Notes: generated by a model not told the origin, from the sequence alone. Counted from the first letter of the stretch, positions 18,138 to 27,970 are shown. The stretch: DNA of 64,000 bases from Methanoregula sp. SKADARSKE-2 (GCA_030919125.1 CP121470.1:1178001-1242000), one strand, 5' to 3'. Program-made: numbers and translations.

Positions 18138-18915
18138 CGTACTCGATCGGGGTCGGGACCGTAAGATGGGTATTCTCCATGACGCGCTGTGCGAGCGACC
18201 GGTAGCAGTCGGCCTGCGAGGATCCGAACTCGTACTCGATCACGGTCTTCCGGTTGAGCTCCGCCATCTGGACGGTCCGGCTCCGGGGGATGAACTGCAC
18301 CATCTCGCTGTTCACCCTTCGCGCAAACTCGGCAACGAGTTCCTCTTCCCGGCTCTGGCCTTTCGCATTGCAGATAACGCCGGCAAGCCGGCACCTGCTC
18401 TTCGGCCGTATGGAGAGGCGCTGGATGGCCTTGCAGATATTGTTCGCTGCATAGAGCGACATGAGCTCTCCCGAGGTCACGAGATAGATCTCCTCTGCGT
18501 ACCCTTCCCGCATCGGCATCGCAAACCCGCCACATACGACGTCGCCGAGGACATCGTAGACGATCACATCCCCTTCGAGAGCGCCGTGCTTCTGGAGGAT
18601 CTGGAAGGTCGCGATGATCCCGCGTCCCGCACACCCGACCCCCGGTTCAGGCCCGCCGGCCTCGACGCACCGCACACCGTTGAATCCGGTAAAAACAATA
18701 TCCGCACGCGAGATCTTCGCTTCGCCCTGATTTCGGAGGAGATCCATCACGGTCGGGATGAGCTTCCCGTGCATCAGCATCCGGGTACTGTCGCGTTTGG
18801 GATCGCACCCGATCTGGAGTATATCAAGTCCCCTGGCCGAGAGAGCTGCAGAGAGGTTTGCCGATGTCGTGGATTTTCCGATCCCTCCCTTGCCGTACAG
18901 GGCGATCTGTTTCAT
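18103..18915 (-). CDS. NifH-like ATP-dependent reductase (nitrogenase iron protein family; CfbC-like)
   Basis: The 270-residue product carries the P-loop [10 protein letters not shown] (8-17), [10 protein letters not shown], the cluster ligands Cys95 ([13 protein letters not shown]) and Cys128 ([14 protein letters not shown]), and [10 protein letters not shown], all as in NifH and CfbC. Such homodimers pass low-potential electrons with ATP hydrolysis to a component 1 partner; the two downstream NifD/K-like proteins are the evident partners. Three consecutive ATG codons follow AAGGT; the third (18915) has the best spacing and matches the family start [11 protein letters not shown]. If the genome has no other cfbC, this protein could also serve coenzyme F430 synthesis. 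Confidence 0.88.
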   Translation of the reverse strand: MKQIALYGKGGIGKSTTSANLSAALSARGLDILQIGCDPKRDSTRMLMHGKLIPTVMDLLRNQGEAKISRADIVFTGFNGVRCVEAGGPEPGVGCAGRGIIATFQILQKHGALEGDVIVYDVLGDVVCGGFAMPMREGYAEEIYLVTSGELMSLYAANNICKAIQRLSIRPKSRCRLAGVICNAKGQSREEELVAEFARRVNSEMVQFIPRSRTVQMAELNRKTVIEYEFGSSQADCYRSLAQRVMENTHLTVPTPIEYDELEALAIEFM

Positions 18916-18936
18916 CATCATACCTTGGGTGCCCAA

Positions 18937-18945
18937 TTTATATTA
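18937..18945 (-). promoter_or_regulatory. TATA box of the nitrogenase-like operon
   Basis: TAATATAAA (read on the minus strand) lies 22-30 bases upstream of the chosen NifH-like start, implying a very short leader. Only 87 bases separate this operon from the end of trkH. Confidence 0.4.
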
Positions 18946-19001
18946 GGTCTCCTGAAGTTAAGGAAAGTAAAATTGCGTTCTTCCGGATCCGGAGAAGAAT
19001 A

Positions 19002-20459
19002 CTAATCGGGCCGACGGAGCAGGGCCATGATCAGCATGATGACCGGTATGACTTCGAGCCTCCCGAGCCACATCACCCCGATGAGGATCCCTTTCGAGAC
19101 ATCCGGCATATCCGGAGAGACAAAACCCGTATTGAGACCCACGGTCGAGAAGGCCGAGACCACACTGAAGACAACCTTGGTCATCGAGAAGGAGGTGTTG
19201 CTGAACTGGAAGATGCAGAGCGTGGCAATGAAGATGGTAAGAACCGAGAGAATTACGACGAGCATGTTCTTTGCGGCTTCGAGTTCTGCGGTCGCTTTCG
19301 GGATAACCCGGCCTTCAATTTTGAAGGGGATGAGGACTTTTCCCGTGACGTAAAGCCGCTGGAACCACCAGTACAGGGCCCGGAACGAGAGGGCAACACG
19401 GCTGAGTTTGATCCCGCCGGCCGTGCTCCACGAAGCCCCCCCGATAAACGCAAGCATAGCGAGGAAAAGGATCGTTACGCTCGCCCAATTGCCGAGATTG
19501 GTTGTCTGGAATCCGGTCGTGGTGAGGGTGGAGACCGCCGTGAAGACTCCCTGCTGGAGAGCAGGCAGCACATCGAGATTTGCAAAAAAGAACAAGTCGT
19601 AGCTGAGAACCGCGATGCCGATCGCGAGGAAGAGGAAGAAAAGCCGGATCTGTTCATCGCCAAAGAGACTCAGTTTCTTGTTGTCGATGATAAGGAAGTA
19701 CAATTTGAAGGGGAGGGCGCCGGCTATCATGATGGGGATGAGAAGAAGTTCCAGCAGGAAGTTGTGGTAGAACGGTATCCCCCCCTGGTGGATGACAAAA
19801 CCCCCGGTAGAGATTGCTGAAAGCCCGAGATTGACCGATTCCCAGAGCGGGAGCCCGGTAAAGAGGATCAGCCCGATTGCCATGAAGGTGAGCAATCCAT
19901 AGATCTTCCAGAGAGCGCGGCCGGTGGCGATGGCCCCCGGCATCAGGGACTCTTCCCGGCTCTCGGTCCGGAACATTTTGGACCGGGAGAGTCCGGTACT
20001 GCTCCCCAGCGTTATCGCAAAAGCAATTATCCCGATCCCGCCGATCCATTGCATGAAGGTCCGCCAGAAGAGAAGCGTGTGCGGGGCGGTATCCACCGAC
20101 GGGATCAGGGTAAATGCGGTCCCTGTCCACCCGGCCATTCCTTCGAAGAGTGCATCGGTCATCCCCATATGCAGGCCGAGCATGAACGGGAAGCTGCTCA
20201 CAACTGCACAGGTGAGCCAGAAGAGTGCGACGGAACACATCGCGGTCGAGAGCCGGCTTCCCCGCTCGCTTCGCGGAATATTTTCAAGAAGGGTACCGAG
20301 GACAAAGAGGGAGACCGGCACGGTCGCCATCGGGATGAACATATCCCACTCACCGGAGATGAGGGAGACGAGGAGCGGGATGCAGGTGACCGGTGCGGTT
20401 AAGGTGAATATGTCGCCGAGATCGGCGATGATGGTGAAGAGGTGCTCGCGCCGGTACAT
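19002..20459 (-). CDS. trkH: TrkH/KtrB-type potassium transporter membrane subunit
   Basis: The 485-residue protein is highly hydrophobic and has the four pore-loop pattern of TrkH: GWTGTAF, LSAISTGGF, STLTTTGFQTT and SAFSTVGLNTG near the pore helices, with FMQWIGGIGIIAFAI following the first. TrkH forms the K+ pathway and is usually gated by a TrkA/KtrA-type RCK protein; no trkA is adjacent, so the partner is elsewhere. The protein ends in LLRRPD, and the gene stands alone on the strand after fprA. Confidence 0.92.
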   Translation of the reverse strand: MYRREHLFTIIADLGDIFTLTAPVTCIPLLVSLISGEWDMFIPMATVPVSLFVLGTLLENIPRSERGSRLSTAMCSVALFWLTCAVVSSFPFMLGLHMGMTDALFEGMAGWTGTAFTLIPSVDTAPHTLLFWRTFMQWIGGIGIIAFAITLGSSTGLSRSKMFRTESREESLMPGAIATGRALWKIYGLLTFMAIGLILFTGLPLWESVNLGLSAISTGGFVIHQGGIPFYHNFLLELLLIPIMIAGALPFKLYFLIIDNKKLSLFGDEQIRLFFLFLAIGIAVLSYDLFFFANLDVLPALQQGVFTAVSTLTTTGFQTTNLGNWASVTILFLAMLAFIGGASWSTAGGIKLSRVALSFRALYWWFQRLYVTGKVLIPFKIEGRVIPKATAELEAAKNMLVVILSVLTIFIATLCIFQFSNTSFSMTKVVFSVVSAFSTVGLNTGFVSPDMPDVSKGILIGVMWLGRLEVIPVIMLIMALLRRPD

Positions 20460-20575
20460 GGGTAAAGGGTTACCGCTCGTCCTCTATTAGTGTTTGCCAG
20501 AATGCAAACGATCTTGTAAATTCGTGCAGCAGAAAAAAGGGGGATAAGGTCTCCTCAGGATATTTTTTTTTAGGT

Positions 20576-21760
20576 TCAGGTGATGTTGATCGACTTGTGC
20601 CTTGCGAGGATATCATCGGCGAGCCGCTCGATCGCCTGCAGAGCCACCTCATCCGGGGCCCCCCTCACGGTTACCGGTTCAAGTACCTCGACCTTGACAT
20701 GATCGAGCATCTTTACAAGCGTCTCCGCGGTCTTACCCCCCCAGCCATAGGAACCGATGACGGCAGCGAACTTTACCTTTGGTTTGAGGAGGTTGGTCAG
20801 GTAGGTGGCGTACAGGGCCGAAGGATGCGGGCCAAATAAGACGGTAGGGGTTGCAACCACGATGGTGGCGCAATCGACAAGCGCAATCGCAAGTTCACCG
20901 ATGTCGGTCTTCGTGAGGTTGAACGGCCTCACGGTGATCCCCCGCTCGACGAGTGCGTTCGTGAGGTGTTCAACCATCCGGGCCGTGCTCCCGTGCATGG
21001 AGACGTAGGGTATTACAACTTCGTTCCTGACGGAGTTGGAGACCCAGTCTGCATAGGCATCGAGCATAAGTGCCGGCCTCCGGTGAACTGGCCCGTGGCT
21101 GGGGGCGATCATGTCGAGAGGAAGCGCACCGACTCTCTCCAGGTATCCCTTGATGCTGGACCGGAATGGCATCATTATCTCTGCGTAATACCGCTTCGCA
21201 GACCGGTAAACTTCCGCCTCTTCCCCGACAAAGAGATCGCTCTGCGCAAGATGGGCGCCGAAGAGATCGCAGGGGAAGAGGATCTTATCCTCGCGGAGAT
21301 AGGTGAGCTGAGTCTCAGGCCAGTGTGTCCAGGGCGTGATCAGGAATTCAAGGGTCCGATCGCCAAGAGAGAGAGTCTCGCGATCCTTGATGCTCTTCAC
21401 CCGCTCGAGGGGGATGTGGAGGAGATCGGAGAGGAAATCCCTGCATTTTTCATTGGTCACGACCGTGGCATCCGGGAAGAGTTCGAGGACCATCGGGAGG
21501 GATCCCGAGTGATCCTGTTCGGCGTGGTTGATGATGATGTAGTCAATCCGGGTGATGCCGAGCTTGACGAGGTTCGAGATGAGTTCAAACTCCTTGGTCG
21601 GATCGACAGTATAGATAAGGGCGGTCTTCTCGCTGCCCTGGATAAGGTACGAATTGTAGCTCGTCCCGTTCGGGAGGGGGATCAATTCATCGAACATTCT
21701 CCGGTCAAAATCGACTGCACCGACCCACGAGACTCCGGACTTTAATTCCTGTGTCACCAT
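20576..21760 (-). CDS. fprA: F420H2 oxidase / A-type flavoprotein
   Basis: FprA in methanogens reduces O2 to water with coenzyme F420H2, a cytosolic oxygen defence. The 394-residue protein has an N-terminal metallo-beta-lactamase domain with the di-iron motif HAEQDHSGSLP (about residues 79-89), PWTHWPETQLTY, and FPCDLFGAH. The C-terminal flavodoxin domain opens VIPYVSMHGSTARMVEHL and contains VIGSYGWGGKTAETL. The ATG at 21760 is preceded by AAAGGAG at ideal spacing, so a GTG nine bases upstream is rejected. Confidence 0.93.
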   Translation of the reverse strand: MVTQELKSGVSWVGAVDFDRRMFDELIPLPNGTSYNSYLIQGSEKTALIYTVDPTKEFELISNLVKLGITRIDYIIINHAEQDHSGSLPMVLELFPDATVVTNEKCRDFLSDLLHIPLERVKSIKDRETLSLGDRTLEFLITPWTHWPETQLTYLREDKILFPCDLFGAHLAQSDLFVGEEAEVYRSAKRYYAEIMMPFRSSIKGYLERVGALPLDMIAPSHGPVHRRPALMLDAYADWVSNSVRNEVVIPYVSMHGSTARMVEHLTNALVERGITVRPFNLTKTDIGELAIALVDCATIVVATPTVLFGPHPSALYATYLTNLLKPKVKFAAVIGSYGWGGKTAETLVKMLDHVKVEVLEPVTVRGAPDEVALQAIERLADDILARHKSINIT

Positions 21761-21839
21761 CTTTAGCACTCCTTTTTGAGGAAAATTACGGATAAATCGT
21801 ACCAGAATCGCAGGATGAGTTAAAATAAGTATTCAAAAA

Positions 21840-22430
21840 TTATCGGGCGTAAGTACCCGCTGCATGGGTTGGTTCCCGCTCCGAATGTCTGCCTTCTTCT
21901 CCGGATTCTTTCAACCGGAAACGGTCGGAGAAGTACCGGAACGACCGGTTCTTCATCTCCGCGGTCAGAAGGGAGAAGTACTTGAGGATCTCGAACATGA
22001 AATCGATCCTCGAGTCAAACTTTCCGGGTATGAGCCGGTTAAAATCCTCCTTGCTCAGGCCGTTGGTTGAAGGAAGTACGGGGGCCCCGAGGGCTTCGAG
22101 GGCCGCATCCGGCAGCCCCGCATAATACCAGCTCTCGATCTCTTTGATGACGATAACGGCACTCCCCCCGTCAATGTTGGGGAACCGGTAATACAGGATC
22201 TGCTTCTTGTCCCGGACGGAATGTTCCTCATCGATATCCGCAACGAAGAGGTAATCGTTGCCCATCTGGACAACACTTTTCAGGAAATTGTTCACCTTGA
22301 CCCGCTTGATGCAGGCATACGGGAGGATCTCCACGGAATCATAGCGTGAGACAAAGAGAGGTTTAATGATCCTCCCGAAAAACCGCACATCGTCTTCCCC
22401 TTCGACCAGGATAAAGAGCCGTTTTTTCAT
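21840..22430 (-). CDS. TOPRIM-domain protein, nuclease partner of an OLD-like ATPase
   Basis: The 196-residue product starts MKKRLFILVEGEDD; Glu10 and the DxD of VADIDEE (Asp65, Asp67) form the metal-binding TOPRIM pattern. Further on are GGSAVIVIKEIESWYYAGL and a helical C-terminus. Small TOPRIM proteins of this kind commonly follow an AAA/ABC-type ATPase in OLD-like or RloB-like defence pairs. The upstream gene is exactly such an ATPase, but broken, and ends one base before this start. The TOPRIM gene itself appears intact. Defence function is inference. Confidence 0.65.
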   Translation of the reverse strand: MKKRLFILVEGEDDVRFFGRIIKPLFVSRYDSVEILPYACIKRVKVNNFLKSVVQMGNDYLFVADIDEEHSVRDKKQILYYRFPNIDGGSAVIVIKEIESWYYAGLPDAALEALGAPVLPSTNGLSKEDFNRLIPGKFDSRIDFMFEILKYFSLLTAEMKNRSFRYFSDRFRLKESGEEGRHSEREPTHAAGTYAR

Positions 22431-22431
22431 T

Positions 22432-23523
22432 TCAGAGGCCCAGGAGGTTCTGTATATAGATCTCTTCAATACCGATCTCGTTCTCAAGGAATGTCCGGAC
22501 CTCTTCCTTATCCTCAGGTAGGCTTATGATGGAGAACCCTTCGCTGTCCCGGGAGATGAGGAGGATGTCTGAGAGGCAGGTATGTTTTACCACTTCGGGA
22601 CATGGGTCGAGAGGGATCACCTGTTTCTTGCCGGAAGCCTCCTTCATCATTGCCATCAGGCGCCCGATAAGGAACGGGTGGATGTGGCTCACCGGTTCCT
22701 CGATAATGATGAAGGATTTCTCCTCGAAGTAGAGTGCGATAATAAGGGCGAAGATCGTGATCGTGCCATCGGAGAGGGATGACGCGGGGAGTGACTGCTC
22801 CTTTGCGTACCGTTACCGCAGGGTAAGGATAAACGAGACGTCCATGAACTTCTGGACCGAAAAGTCTTCGACAAACGGAAGGATATCCCGGGGGAGGTTT
22901 GCGAATTTCCTCTTCTTTTCAGGATCCTCAGTGATCATCTTCATCGCGAGGGCGAGATTGCTCCCGTCCTCCTCGAGCTCGCGTTTCCCGGTAATGACGG
23001 CACCCTTCTTGGGCAGCTTCGGATCGATGTCATACACGGCGATCCGCTCGAAAAACTTCTCCAGGTGCGGGAGCGGATATGCGTACGGTGTCTCGAGAAG
23101 CAGGGTCCTCTCCGGCAGGTGTTTCCCCCGGAAAAAGAGCGGTATGACCTCCCGTTCGGTGAGGGGGCATCCATCCGGGAGACTGACCGCATAGTTCACC
23201 TCCCCGTTTACCGAGGTGACAGCGATCTCCCCGCGCCCGATCGTCTCTCTCTCTTCTGCCGTCTCCTTGCATGCCGATAGAGTGCAGCCGATGACGAGCC
23301 GGTCTTGGGTGATCGTAAACCCGTCACCGATTGCATCGAACCTCATGGCGAACTCGTACGAGGAGTCGCATGCTTCCATGCAGAGGGGTGGTCCATCGGC
23401 CCGGGGCCGGTCCAGGATCTCCGCGGTGGGATCCGGCTGGTAGACAACCCTGATGCTCAGTTTCCGGGAAGCTGACAAAAAGAAGGTATTGGTCGGGAGA
23501 ACCGAAAGACCGGAGATACACTC
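22432..23523 (-). pseudogene. OLD/RecF-like ABC-type ATPase, N-terminally truncated and with an in-frame stop
   Basis: The frame is open from 23523 but lacks a start and the Walker A region. It encodes a central domain (NTFFLSASRKLSIRVVYQPD ... PHLEKFFERIAVYDIDPKLP) down to a TAA at 22813-22815. Beyond it the same frame continues with KEQSLPASSLSDGTITIFAL, then SFIIIEEPVSHIHPFL. That is the ABC signature-like LSDG and a Walker B with Glu-Glu-Pro typical of OLD and SMC-like ATPases. It ends one base before the TOPRIM gene. Loss of Walker A plus a nonsense codon makes this a clear pseudogene. Confidence 0.7.
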
Positions 23524-23923
23524 TCAGCCCTCTTCCCTGCCAGACCTGGATTATGCTCCCGGGTAACCTGCAAGAAGAGAGATTCCGATCGAGACTATGA
23601 GCACGAGAATCTTCTTCCCGCCGGTCTTCCGGTCAAAATAGTCCCCTCAATCTTATACATCCCCTACAGGGAGGGATAAATGGTCATTGGCAGGTGCCGA
23701 TCAGAGAGAGGGGAGATCAGCGGGTTAGTCCGGAAAAGATCGTGTACGCTCCGGTAACTGTGATCAGCAGTCGGCAAACGTTGCGGGATTGCCCCAGAAA
23801 ACGCTCAGCACCAGCCGCGCGAAGTTTGAAGAATCCGCACGCGATTGCGCAATCCTGCCCGTTACCGCGAGCCTGAGGACAACGGGACTCCCGCCGTTTT
23901 GCCAAAGTTAACAAAACTGCACG
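23524..23923. other. 400-base stretch without a supported gene
   Basis: A minus-strand fragment around 23540-23640 reads FDRKTGGKKILVLIVSIGIS and LLAGYPGA before a stop, which looks like a short membrane segment. Its ATG at about 23660 is in another frame. The rest shows nothing recognisable. Confidence 0.35.
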
Positions 23924-26900
23924 CTAATCCCGGGGTAATTTTGACTCGTCCCGGAACCTGAGAATAAACCGCGTTCCTCCGCTCCTGTCGATCTCGATCT
24001 TTGCCTGAAGCTGGTGCCGGGAAAGGAAGCTGACCAGTTTCAAACCAAGGGTCTTCGTGGACGTGATATCGAGATCATCCGGAATCCCGATGCCGTTATC
24101 CTCTATCGTTAGGGCATACGCATCCCCCTCTTTCGCGAGACGGACTGCAATCGTGCTGGTGGCCCCCCTGACCTTCTCGCAGTCGAACGACGGTGGGAAT
24201 GCGTACTTGAGCGAGTTGGTGATAAGCTCGTTGATGATCAGGCCGCAGGGTGTAGCCCGGGCGATGTCGAGAAGCGTTCCGTCTGCTTCAACGATGGTCT
24301 TTACCGGTCCCCCCGCGGGGTACAGGACCGCAATCTGGTCGACAAGGCTCCTGAGATAGACCCCCATATCCACGTCGGCATAGGTATTTGTCTTGTACAG
24401 GGTCTCATGGATGAGCGCCATGCTCCGTGCCCGGTTCTGGAGATCATTCCGGAGCATGACACCGGCCGGCGACTCCTCGTACGAACCATCGAGACTCAAT
24501 AGAGAGATAAAGGCGGTCAGGTTGTTCTTTACCCGGTGGTGAATCTCGGATAACAGGATATCTTTCTCTTTCAGGGCCTGTTTCAGCCCGCGTTCGTGCC
24601 TGTTGAGAGCTTCAACAGTACTCTGGAGTTCTTCGTGGGTGGCCGAGATCTCCTCGTAGGCCGCGTTAAGATCCTCGTTCTTCCTGACAAGCGCAGCCTC
24701 CATCTGTATTCGTCCGGTAATATCCTGCCCCACTGCAAGAGGTCCGGTAAAGTTTCCCTGTGCATCCCGAATCCCCCGGTTCCTCCAGGATACCCAGACA
24801 CGGTTACCGTTCTTGAGGACATTCTCGTTGATGTTCAGCTCGTAATCATCGGGAGCACGGATAACCCCATCCATCATCTTCCACAAATCTCTCCCGGTGT
24901 AGGACTCCACCGGGGGGATAAGGATCGTGACACTCTGCCCGAGAATCTCTTCTGAAGTATAGCCGAAGAATTTTTCAGCATACTCATTAAAGTACGTAAT
25001 CTTTCCTTCACGGTCCATTTTGACGATGAAACTGTTGGCTTTCTCCAAGAGTTCACGGTACCTGGCCTCGCTTTCGGCAAGGGCATCCTGCGCCTGCTTC
25101 ATCTCCTCTATATCGGTACAGGTACCGATCCACTTCGCAATCGCTCCCCCCTTGCCATACACCGGCACCCCATGGACCAGCCAGCGGCGGTACGAGCCGT
25201 CGGCAGCCCGGAGGCGGGCTTCGAGCGAATAGGTCCCATTCCTGTGAAGGGCATTCTGCCACGCGTCCCATGCCCGCTGCCGGTCATCCGGATGGAACGG
25301 GATGCTCCAACCATGTCCGTAACTCTCATCGAGCGTGAGCCCCGTGTAATCCATCCAGTTCTGGTTGAAATAGATGTTCCAGCCATCGGGGCGGGTAGCC
25401 CAGACGATATGGGGCATCGCCTCGGCAATCTCGCGGAACTCTTTCTCACTTGCCTTCAGGGCCTCTTCGGCACGTTTGCGGTCGGTAACATCCTGGCCGA
25501 AGACCGCAATCCCGTCTTCCATGGGATAGGAACGTAACTCAAACTCTTTCCCAGATGCAATTGCACTGCTGTTGGTATACGTAAGCATCTGCCGGGATGC
25601 CATAGCCCCCCGGTAAAACGTTTCCAGCGGTGTCCCGGTAATCGCCGGGAAGACCTCCCAGAGTACCTTTCCCATGACATCGCCCGGGTTTTTTTCCCCG
25701 TAACCGGCAGCTTTCTGGTTGATATACGAGATGTGCCAATCTTTATCGAAGGCAATGAAGCTGTCGCTGATGGATTCAAGGATCATTTCCGTCCTGCGGG
25801 ACGCTACACGTACGGCATTTTCGGCGCGTTTTTGCTCAGTGATATCGCGACTGAAGGATACGACGCCGGTCACTCTTCCGGACCTGTCAAAGACCGGGTA
25901 ATAGGTGTGCTGAAAGACTATCCCGTCCCATTCGTCCTCGAACTGGGTTGATGTGCGTGATTGTACGATCTTCTCAAATATCTCCCTGCGGCCCTTTGCC
26001 AGTTCAGAGTTCAGCCACTCCTCAAAACTCCGGCCAACAACCTCTTCTTCGCTCTTCCCGAGCTGTTTGAACGCTATTGGATTCCCCAGGAGGATGGTGC
26101 CGTGCAGGTCAAGCAGCCAGATCGATTCGGTGGATGCCGACAGGATTGCGCGGGTCGTTTCACCGGTGCTGAAGAGATCGCTGATCTCATCCTGGAGTGG
26201 GATGCCATCTTTCGATGCCCGCTGATGTACCGCAAGGAACGCAACAAAGGCAACGCAGGCACCGAGGTACTGAGCGATTCTTCCTGCCCATCCGAGCAGG
26301 CTCCCCACCGATGGTTGGATTAAGTGCGCGGCAAGGCCGATTGCAATCAGGGCAAGGCTCAACCCGAACCAGAAGAAAAATGCATCTCTCTTCTGGATAT
26401 ACACGGAAAAGAACAGCAGGGAGGTCAGCGCGTACAAGACGGTTGCATTGCTGAGGATGACCTGCCGCACATCGGTCGGACCGTGGCCTTGGATTAAAAA
26501 CGGGGGAACGAGCCCCTGGACCGTGACGAGACTAAAGAGTATGACAGAAGCAACAATTCCGCCGTAAAGAAAGAGCGGGACGGACGCACTGTGCCGTCTG
26601 CTTTCCCGTTGTGGGCCGGTAAGAACGAGAATTACCGCGGCAAGAGAGAAGATCGATCCGATGCACACCGAGCTATTGTGAAGTGTCGCGGTGATATTCG
26701 CTCCGGAAGGAAGATTGTTGAGCCAGCCGGCAGCGATCGATCCGAGGCCGAAGATGAGCATGCCGGCCCCGAGAAGGAGCACGTTTTCCGACCCATTAGT
26801 CCGGTAACTTTGGTACGCGATAGAGGCGATAAAGAGCGGGATCAGTCCGAGGAAGACCGTGTTCAGGATTGCAAGCAAAAACGGCGGTTCGAATACGGTG

Positions 26901-26989
26901 CGCTCGTTGAGGTAGAAGAGGATGACGATGAGAGCAATCATACCCGGAATGATGAGCAGACTTACAGATTTGCGGCGGTCAGGATCCAT
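23924..26989 (-). CDS. Membrane-anchored multi-PAS sensor histidine kinase (HisKA_2/HWE type)
   Basis: The 1021-residue protein starts MDPDRRKSVS and has about eight transmembrane helices in its first 260 residues. Four PAS/PAC units follow (DLHGTILLGNPIAFKQLGKS; FDKDWHISYINQKAAGYGEK; PDGWNIYFNQNWMDYTGLTL; REGKITYFNEYAEKFFGYTS), then a short coiled coil. The kinase core has LLSEIHHRVKNNL with the phospho-accepting His, NELITNSLKYAFP (N box) and DNGIGIPDD (G box). An upstream extension of 108 codons is open but lacks protein character. No response regulator is adjacent, so this is an orphan kinase. Confidence 0.92.
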   Translation of the reverse strand: MDPDRRKSVSLLIIPGMIALIVILFYLNERTVFEPPFLLAILNTVFLGLIPLFIASIAYQSYRTNGSENVLLLGAGMLIFGLGSIAAGWLNNLPSGANITATLHNSSVCIGSIFSLAAVILVLTGPQRESRRHSASVPLFLYGGIVASVILFSLVTVQGLVPPFLIQGHGPTDVRQVILSNATVLYALTSLLFFSVYIQKRDAFFFWFGLSLALIAIGLAAHLIQPSVGSLLGWAGRIAQYLGACVAFVAFLAVHQRASKDGIPLQDEISDLFSTGETTRAILSASTESIWLLDLHGTILLGNPIAFKQLGKSEEEVVGRSFEEWLNSELAKGRREIFEKIVQSRTSTQFEDEWDGIVFQHTYYPVFDRSGRVTGVVSFSRDITEQKRAENAVRVASRRTEMILESISDSFIAFDKDWHISYINQKAAGYGEKNPGDVMGKVLWEVFPAITGTPLETFYRGAMASRQMLTYTNSSAIASGKEFELRSYPMEDGIAVFGQDVTDRKRAEEALKASEKEFREIAEAMPHIVWATRPDGWNIYFNQNWMDYTGLTLDESYGHGWSIPFHPDDRQRAWDAWQNALHRNGTYSLEARLRAADGSYRRWLVHGVPVYGKGGAIAKWIGTCTDIEEMKQAQDALAESEARYRELLEKANSFIVKMDREGKITYFNEYAEKFFGYTSEEILGQSVTILIPPVESYTGRDLWKMMDGVIRAPDDYELNINENVLKNGNRVWVSWRNRGIRDAQGNFTGPLAVGQDITGRIQMEAALVRKNEDLNAAYEEISATHEELQSTVEALNRHERGLKQALKEKDILLSEIHHRVKNNLTAFISLLSLDGSYEESPAGVMLRNDLQNRARSMALIHETLYKTNTYADVDMGVYLRSLVDQIAVLYPAGGPVKTIVEADGTLLDIARATPCGLIINELITNSLKYAFPPSFDCEKVRGATSTIAVRLAKEGDAYALTIEDNGIGIPDDLDITSTKTLGLKLVSFLSRHQLQAKIEIDRSGGTRFILRFRDESKLPRD

Positions 26990-27044
26990 TGCTCGGTTCT
27001 CCGGTGAGAATTCTTTGTCCTTGGACCGGTCTATTCCCTTGGGA

Positions 27045-27056
27045 CTATAATAAAAG
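27045..27056 (-). promoter_or_regulatory. TATA box of the PAS histidine kinase gene
   Basis: CTTTTATTATAG (minus strand) lies about 56-67 bases upstream of the ATG, giving a leader of roughly 30 bases. The remaining bases up to 27439 hold no gene. Confidence 0.45.
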
Positions 27057-27439
27057 TATGGATCTTGTTCCGGAATCGATATCCCGGGAATGATTGACGG
27101 CCCCCCTCTTTTACCCTCCCGATATCCTGCTGAGTTTTCCTGTACCTGTCCGGGGTGGTGAAGAGTTCCGGCAGTTCCGGGTAACTGTGTGCCATGGCTG
27201 AAAATTTCCCCCGCGCTTCCCCGCTTGGGCCCCCCAGAAAAACAGAAAACACGGGGGAACAATTTACTTACGTTTCGGCAGATAAAATGGTGGGTATTTT
27301 CTGCAGTTCTCAATCGGTTTTACTTTAGGTCTGCTCACTTTCCCTTCCGGTAAAAACGGAGCGAATCGATCCAGCTGAAGGCCCCGCGGGAGGGCCGCTC
27401 GGGAAAGACTCCCTCTGCCACCGATTTAACTTCCTCGAC

Positions 27440-27934
27440 CTAATAGAATGCTGTCGGGTGGAACTGCTTGATGATCCCAATCACGTGCGGGAGATCCTGT
27501 CGTTTTATGATGGTGAAGATCATCTTCACCGAGCCGGTTGCCCCTTCCCCATCCACGCTCGTCACCCCGTAATCGTGGGATCGCAGGAACGCGAGGAGTT
27601 CTCCCGGATCTTCCCGGGTGATGGCGCGGACGCTCGTGAGGCCAAGGGATATCTTCTCTTCGATCAGCATCCCGACAAATGTCCCGGATGCAAAGCCGGC
27701 CCCGTACGCGAGATACGCAACAAAGTTGGTCAGGTTGTTCATCAGCTACCCGATGGCAAGGAGCCAGATGATGACCTCGAAAAAACCGATCATCGGCGCG
27801 ATGTATCTTATCCCCTTCGATATGAAGATGACCCGGATGGTCCCAAGGGTCACATCGCAGATGCGGGCGCAGAAGATCAGACACGGCAGGACGATGTAGG
27901 CAAAGATTACTGGAGATAAGAGCATGTCCACCAT
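27440..27934 (-). pseudogene. UPF0316/DUF2179 membrane protein split by an in-frame TAG
   Basis: From ATG 27934 the frame encodes three hydrophobic segments (LLSPVIFAYIVLPCLIFCAR, IGFFEVIIWLLAIG) and meets TAG at 27746-27748. The same frame continues with LMNNLTNFVAYLAYGAGFAS, then FVGMLIEEKISLG and the DUF2179-like tail to 27440. Intact UPF0316 proteins read LLAIGQIMxN at this place, so the stop replaces a Gln codon (CAG to TAG). A start at ATG 27742 could produce the soluble C-terminal part. It may be an authentic nonsense mutation or a base error. Confidence 0.7.
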
Positions 27935-27960
27935 TGCAACTAATGTCCCCTCAAATCTGG

Positions 27961-27970
27961 TTAATATTTT
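27961..27970 (-). promoter_or_regulatory. TATA box of the UPF0316 gene
   Basis: AAAATATTAA lies 27-36 bases upstream of the ATG at 27934, a regular spacing for a near-leaderless archaeal transcript. Confidence 0.4.

Noticed and set aside
15920-18915. Calling this operon a true nitrogenase (nifHDK)
   Set aside because: The cofactor Cys is Asp, the C-terminal His region is missing, subunits are about 100 residues short, and no nifI/B/E/N genes are present. CfbCD was also considered, but two component 1 genes and motif differences argue against simple assignment.
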